DNA from: Parafrankia irregularis | GTDB taxonomy: Bacteria; Actinomycetota; Actinomycetes; Frankiales; Frankiaceae | Reading direction: 5' to 3' | Assembly: GCF_001536285.1 (NCBI RefSeq) | Contig: NZ_FAOZ01000003.1 | Coordinates: 1 to 64,000, forward strand | Length of the DNA: 64,000 nt | Shown here: piece after piece, positions 61,133 through 64,000 of the stretch | How positions within the stretch are numbered: position 1 is the first letter of the stretch | Layout of the letters: each line of letters opens with the position of its first letter | Position numbers and translations under genes: made by a program | The notes under the pieces: generated by a model | The model's database searches: none | Told to the model about the DNA's origin: nothing | What the model saw: the letters and a program-made list of their open reading frames with translations, nothing else

Positions 61133-62518
61133 ATGCATGATCTTGCCTCGATAATGATGGAGCTGGGCGCTGTCCTGTTCCTGCTCGGCCTCGTCGGCCA
61201 CGGCGCGGCCCGGTTCGGGATCTCCCCGATTCCCTTCTATCTGCTGTGCGGCCTCGCCTTCGGCCATGGCGGGCTGATCCCGCTCGGCGCGAGCGAGGAG
61301 TTCATCGCGATCGGCGCCGAGATCGGCGTCGTGCTCCTGCTGCTCACCCTCGGCCTGGAATACACCGCCGGTGAGCTGCTGGTGGGCCTGCGCCGCAACG
61401 CTCCGGCCGGCGGCCTGGACCTCACCCTCAACGCCGCTCCCGGGGTGGCCGCCGCGTTCCTGCTCGGCTGGGACTGGCGCGCGGCGGTCGTGCTCGGCGG
61501 TGTCACCGCCATCTCGTCCTCCGGCATCATCGCCAAGGTTCTCGGGGACCTCGGCCGGCTCGGCAACCGGGAGACCCCGGTCGTGTTGTCGGTGCTCGTC
61601 CTCGAGGACCTCGCGATGGCGGTCTACCTGCCCGTCCTGACCGCGCTGCTGGCCGGCACGACGTTCGCCGGTGCGGCGCAGTCGCTCGCGATCGCGCTCG
61701 GCGCCATGGTCGGCGTCCTGTATCTCGCGCTGCGACACAGCGCGCGGGTGACCAGGCTGGTCTACAACCCGACGTCCGACCGCAACGACGAGATCATCCT
61801 GCTGCGCGCGCTGGGCCTGGCGCTGCTCGTCGCGGGAGTGGCCCAGCAGGTGCAGGTGTCGGCCGCGGTCGGCGCCTTCCTCGTGGGCATCGCGCTGTCC
61901 GGCCCGGTGGCCGAAGGCGCGCGGGAGGTGCTGACCCCGCTGCGCGACCTGTTCGCCGCCGTCTTCTTCGTGTTCTTCGGCCTGCAGTCCGACCCGGCGC
62001 AGATCCCGTCGGCGCTGCTGCCGGCGCTGGGGCTGGCGGCCGCGGGCATCGCCACGAAGACGTTCACGGGCTGGTGGGCGGCGCGGCGCTCCGGCATCGC
62101 CACGATGGGACGCTTCCGTGCCGGTGCGGCACTGATCGCGCGCGGCGAGTTCTCCATCGTCATCGCCGGCCTCGCGGTCGCCTCCGACGTCGAGCCCCGG
62201 CTCGGGCCGCTCGCGGCCAGCTATGTGCTGCTGATGGCGATCATCGGCCCGGTGGCAGCCCGTGTCGTCGAGCCGCTCACCCGGGCCGCACTGCGCCGCC
62301 GGCGCGGCCCCCACGCGGCGACCGGTTCAGCTCCCACGATCAGATCAGCCCCGGCGACTGCCTCGCTCGCCGTGACCAGCCCGGTCGCGGTGGCTGGCCC
62401 GCTTCCTCCAGAACCGCGCGGCCCGCTGTCGGTCGAGGGCGCCGCCGAGCCGGCCGCGGCCGGCCGGGACGATCCGGCTGATCGGCCACAGTCCCAACGG
62501 GACACCGTGCGCGACTGA
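61133..62518 (+). CDS. khtU: KhtU-like CPA2-family K+/H+ antiporter
   Basis: 461 residues, about 12 transmembrane segments, then an ~80-residue polar tail. Seen: GISPIPFYLLCGLAFGHGGLIPL, LLLLTLGLEYTAGEL, VTAISSSGIIAKVLGDLGRL, VLVLEDLAMAVYLPVL (with the conserved transport-site acidic residue), FFVFFGLQSDPAQIPSALL and ALIARGEFSIVIAGLA. This is the Kef/NhaP-like CPA2 fold; with KhtT it should export K+ in exchange for protons. ATG at 61133. A terminator follows at 62735. Confidence 0.88.
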   Translation: MHDLASIMMELGAVLFLLGLVGHGAARFGISPIPFYLLCGLAFGHGGLIPLGASEEFIAIGAEIGVVLLLLTLGLEYTAGELLVGLRRNAPAGGLDLTLNAAPGVAAAFLLGWDWRAAVVLGGVTAISSSGIIAKVLGDLGRLGNRETPVVLSVLVLEDLAMAVYLPVLTALLAGTTFAGAAQSLAIALGAMVGVLYLALRHSARVTRLVYNPTSDRNDEIILLRALGLALLVAGVAQQVQVSAAVGAFLVGIALSGPVAEGAREVLTPLRDLFAAVFFVFFGLQSDPAQIPSALLPALGLAAAGIATKTFTGWWAARRSGIATMGRFRAGAALIARGEFSIVIAGLAVASDVEPRLGPLAASYVLLMAIIGPVAARVVEPLTRAALRRRRGPHAATGSAPTIRSAPATASLAVTSPVAVAGPLPPEPRGPLSVEGAAEPAAAGRDDPADRPQSQRDTVRD

Positions 62519-62669
62519 CTCCGGCCCCAGGCGCCGGCCCGCGGCACGTCCGTCGAGGGCGTGACCGCGGTCGGCGCTCGGGCCGCGATGCCGGCGACCA
62601 GCACGATCACCGAGCCGTCGGGGAAGAACCCGGCACCACTGGCTCGAGCCACGCCTGAACCACCGGCTC

Positions 62670-63006
62670 CCCGAAGCCACAGCCCGAAGGTCTGAGGATT
62701 CCGCTGCTTCTGCCGCTGTCTCCGAGCAAGAACTAAGGATTTTGGCTGCTACAGCAACCAAAATCCTTCAGTCTTGCGGATCGTCAAAGGATTCCGCGTC
62801 CCACTTTTCCGACTTGGCGTGAATTGCAAACGCTGCGCGGCGATGCCGGACCCCGGTGGGTCACCATGTGGCAGGTGGACGCGGACCGCCAGATCAATAT
62901 CGGTGGCCCCGGATCCGCCGCTTCTAGAGATTTTGCTAGGCACTCCCCCACAACCACAATTCTCAGGTCCCGCTCGGCAGCCCGAAGCCGCAGCCCGAGG
63001 CTCTGA
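62670..63006. repeat. imperfect direct repeats flanking an AT-richer segment
   Basis: CCCGAAGCCACAGCCCGAAG-like sequence at 62670-62696 recurs at 62980-63006 with about four mismatches over 27 bp. The segment between is lower in GC than the rest of the window. No transposase or integrase remnant was recognised. Confidence 0.6.
62735..62768 (+). terminator. terminator after the antiporter gene
   Basis: AAGGATTTTGG and CCAAAATCCTT form a perfect 11-bp stem with a 12-nt loop. It is unusually AT-rich for this genome. Confidence 0.75.
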
Positions 63007-63018
63007 ACGCCGCCACGG

Positions 63019-63486
63019 CTAACGGAGGACCGGTGGGCCGTCGGCGAGGTAGTCGTGGATGCGCGCGAGATTGCTCTCCTGTATCTCCAACTGGTCGAGC
63101 GTGGCGAGGTCATGGAAGCCGACCGCGGTCGACTCCTCGCTGACCTGCACCGATCCGCCCGTGATGGTGCAGGCGCAGCAGATGTTGAACTGCTGACGGA
63201 TCTCACCGTTGTCGTAGGCGAATACGTGATGCGGGTCGGAGTAGATACCGATGATGCGGTCGATCCTGACGTCGAACCCGGTCTCCTCCTTCGTCTCCCG
63301 GATGACGCAGTTCGCGAACGACTCGCCAATGTCCATCTGCCCACCGGGAAGGGCCCATTTCCCGGTGTCGGCGCGCCGCTGCAGCAGGATCCGGCCCTCG
63401 CCATCGACCACCACGGCAGATCCCCCGACGACCAGGGAGTTCGCGGCGGGAGCGTCAGGGTCGTGGTAGTAGTCAACGCGTCCCAT
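63019..63486 (-). CDS. Nudix hydrolase
   Basis: 155 residues. The Nudix box [25 protein letters not shown] starts near residue 48 and keeps the Gx5Ex7RExxEExG pattern (a Thr replaces the usual aliphatic residue after RE). The fold opens with [27 protein letters not shown], typical of ADP-ribose or NTP pyrophosphatases; the substrate is not predictable. ATG at 63486 with a perfect AGGAGG 9 nt upstream. Divergent from tatA. Confidence 0.88.
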   Translation of the reverse strand: MGRVDYYHDPDAPAANSLVVGGSAVVVDGEGRILLQRRADTGKWALPGGQMDIGESFANCVIRETKEETGFDVRIDRIIGIYSDPHHVFAYDNGEIRQQFNICCACTITGGSVQVSEESTAVGFHDLATLDQLEIQESNLARIHDYLADGPPVLR

Positions 63487-63753
63487 CAGGCAATACCTCC
63501 TGGTCTCGACAGGCCGTTCGGCCGAGCGGCGGCCGCCCGGCATCCCTGCGCCGCAGGTCTCACTATGGCGACGGCCGGGCCGCATCCGCACGGGAACGCA
63601 CCAGAAGCCCACGCAAAGTCACCAGACCTACCGGCCCACCGAGACGGGGCTCCTTTCCTGCGACATCGACCCTGCCAGGAGATCCCAGCGGGGCTACCAT
63701 CGTCGGAGGATGCGCCGAAACCCGCGCGCGGCCGACCGTTTCGTGGAGGGGTC

Positions 63754-64000
63754 ATGCCCGACCTGGGTGCACCGGAAATTCTGATCATCGCGATCGTCGT
63801 GCTGGTGTTGTTCGGGTCGAAGAGGCTCCCGGATGCGGCACGTTCCCTCGGCCGCTCGATGCGGATCTTCAAGTCCGAGGTGAAGGGCCTCCGCGAGGAC
63901 GACCACAGCGAGCCCGCACCGGTGGCCACCGCACCGGCCGTCGCCACTGCGGCACCTGTCGCCCCAGCGGCAGTGCCCGACGCCGCGACCCCGGCCGCAG
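63754..64000 (+). CDS. tatA: Sec-independent protein translocase subunit TatA (3' end beyond right edge)
   Basis: The visible 82 residues show one N-terminal transmembrane helix ([16 protein letters not shown]), the [23 protein letters not shown] hinge and amphipathic helix of TatA, and the start of the usual Pro/Ala-rich tail. The Phe-Gly and SxRIFKSE sequence fit TatA better than TatB. GGAGGGG is just before the ATG at 63754. Codes for the pore-forming subunit of twin-arginine export. Confidence 0.93.
   Translation, partial: MPDLGAPEILIIAIVVLVLFGSKRLPDAARSLGRSMRIFKSEVKGLREDDHSEPAPVATAPAVATAAPVAPAAVPDAATPAA

Larger units (their letters stand above)
62519..63018. other. 500-bp region between the antiporter and Nudix genes
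   Basis: No supported gene. It holds the antiporter terminator (62735-62768) and an AT-richer segment flanked by a ~27-bp imperfect direct repeat (62670-62696 and 62980-63006). Confidence 0.6.

Noticed and set aside
62774-63022. Short frames on both strands in the AT-richer segment before the Nudix gene
   Set aside because: No good starts or motifs; they lie across the repeat and next to a terminator.

Overview
This window is very GC-rich actinobacterial DNA. Start codons are often GTG or TTG, genes are tightly packed with ATGA/GTGA overlaps, and gene ends carry many low-complexity Ala/Pro/Gly-rich tails built from short tandem repeats. Gene content and style suggest a Frankia-like organism. 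This is an inference: there is no rRNA or other taxonomic marker in the window. No mobile element, CRISPR array, rRNA or tRNA was seen.

Left part (1-21 kb, nearly all minus strand) is acyl-CoA and branched-chain carbon metabolism. A leucine-degradation operon (3-methylcrotonyl-CoA carboxylase beta and alpha subunits, an isovaleryl-CoA-dehydrogenase-like enzyme) runs straight into crotonyl-CoA carboxylase/reductase, which leaves the left edge. Next come an SDR, a TetR regulator, a branched-chain amino acid ABC transporter whose two permeases are fused (livHM) with livG and livF, a thiolase and a TesB-like thioesterase. A set follows that resembles the lower ethylmalonyl-CoA pathway: a MaoC hydratase, an acyl-CoA dehydrogenase and a malyl-CoA/methylmalyl-CoA-lyase-like enzyme. 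An acyl-CoA ligase ends this part. Taken together the genes could import leucine, degrade it and assimilate the acetyl-CoA.

Middle part (21-55 kb) is the most unusual: a two-armed lipid or polyketide locus. The minus-strand arm is an overlapping operon of a fatty acyl-AMP ligase, two diiron (acyl-ACP-desaturase-like) proteins, a hotdog thioesterase, a free acyl carrier protein and a cyclopropane-synthase-like methyltransferase. A LysR gene diverges from it, with a textbook LysR-type inverted repeat just upstream. The plus-strand arm holds a catalytically impaired alpha/beta-hydrolase homologue, an MFS exporter, a beta-lactamase-fold protein, a HAD phosphatase, a long-chain acyl-CoA ligase, an FAD oxidoreductase, an acyl-CoA dehydrogenase, a thioesterase, an alpha/beta hydrolase and an SGNH hydrolase. 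These are followed by a PUFA-synthase-like machine: PfaA-like KS-AT-ACP-ACP-KR-DH, a PfaC-like dehydratase protein lacking KS and chain-length factor, and a PfaD-like enoyl reductase. A complete dedicated acetyl-CoA carboxylase (AccDA fusion, AccB, AccC) closes the operon. The product cannot be read from sequence; a long-chain, partly reduced, possibly desaturated and methylated acyl chain is the best inference.

Right part (55-64 kb) is ordinary: an XRE/MmyB-type regulator divergent from a DHA2-family MFS exporter with a perfect palindrome between them, a SAM-dependent O-methyltransferase-like gene, a small conserved protein, a DUF4232-type lipoprotein, a small membrane protein, a KhtT/KhtU-like K+/H+ antiporter pair, a Nudix hydrolase, and the start of tatA at the right edge.
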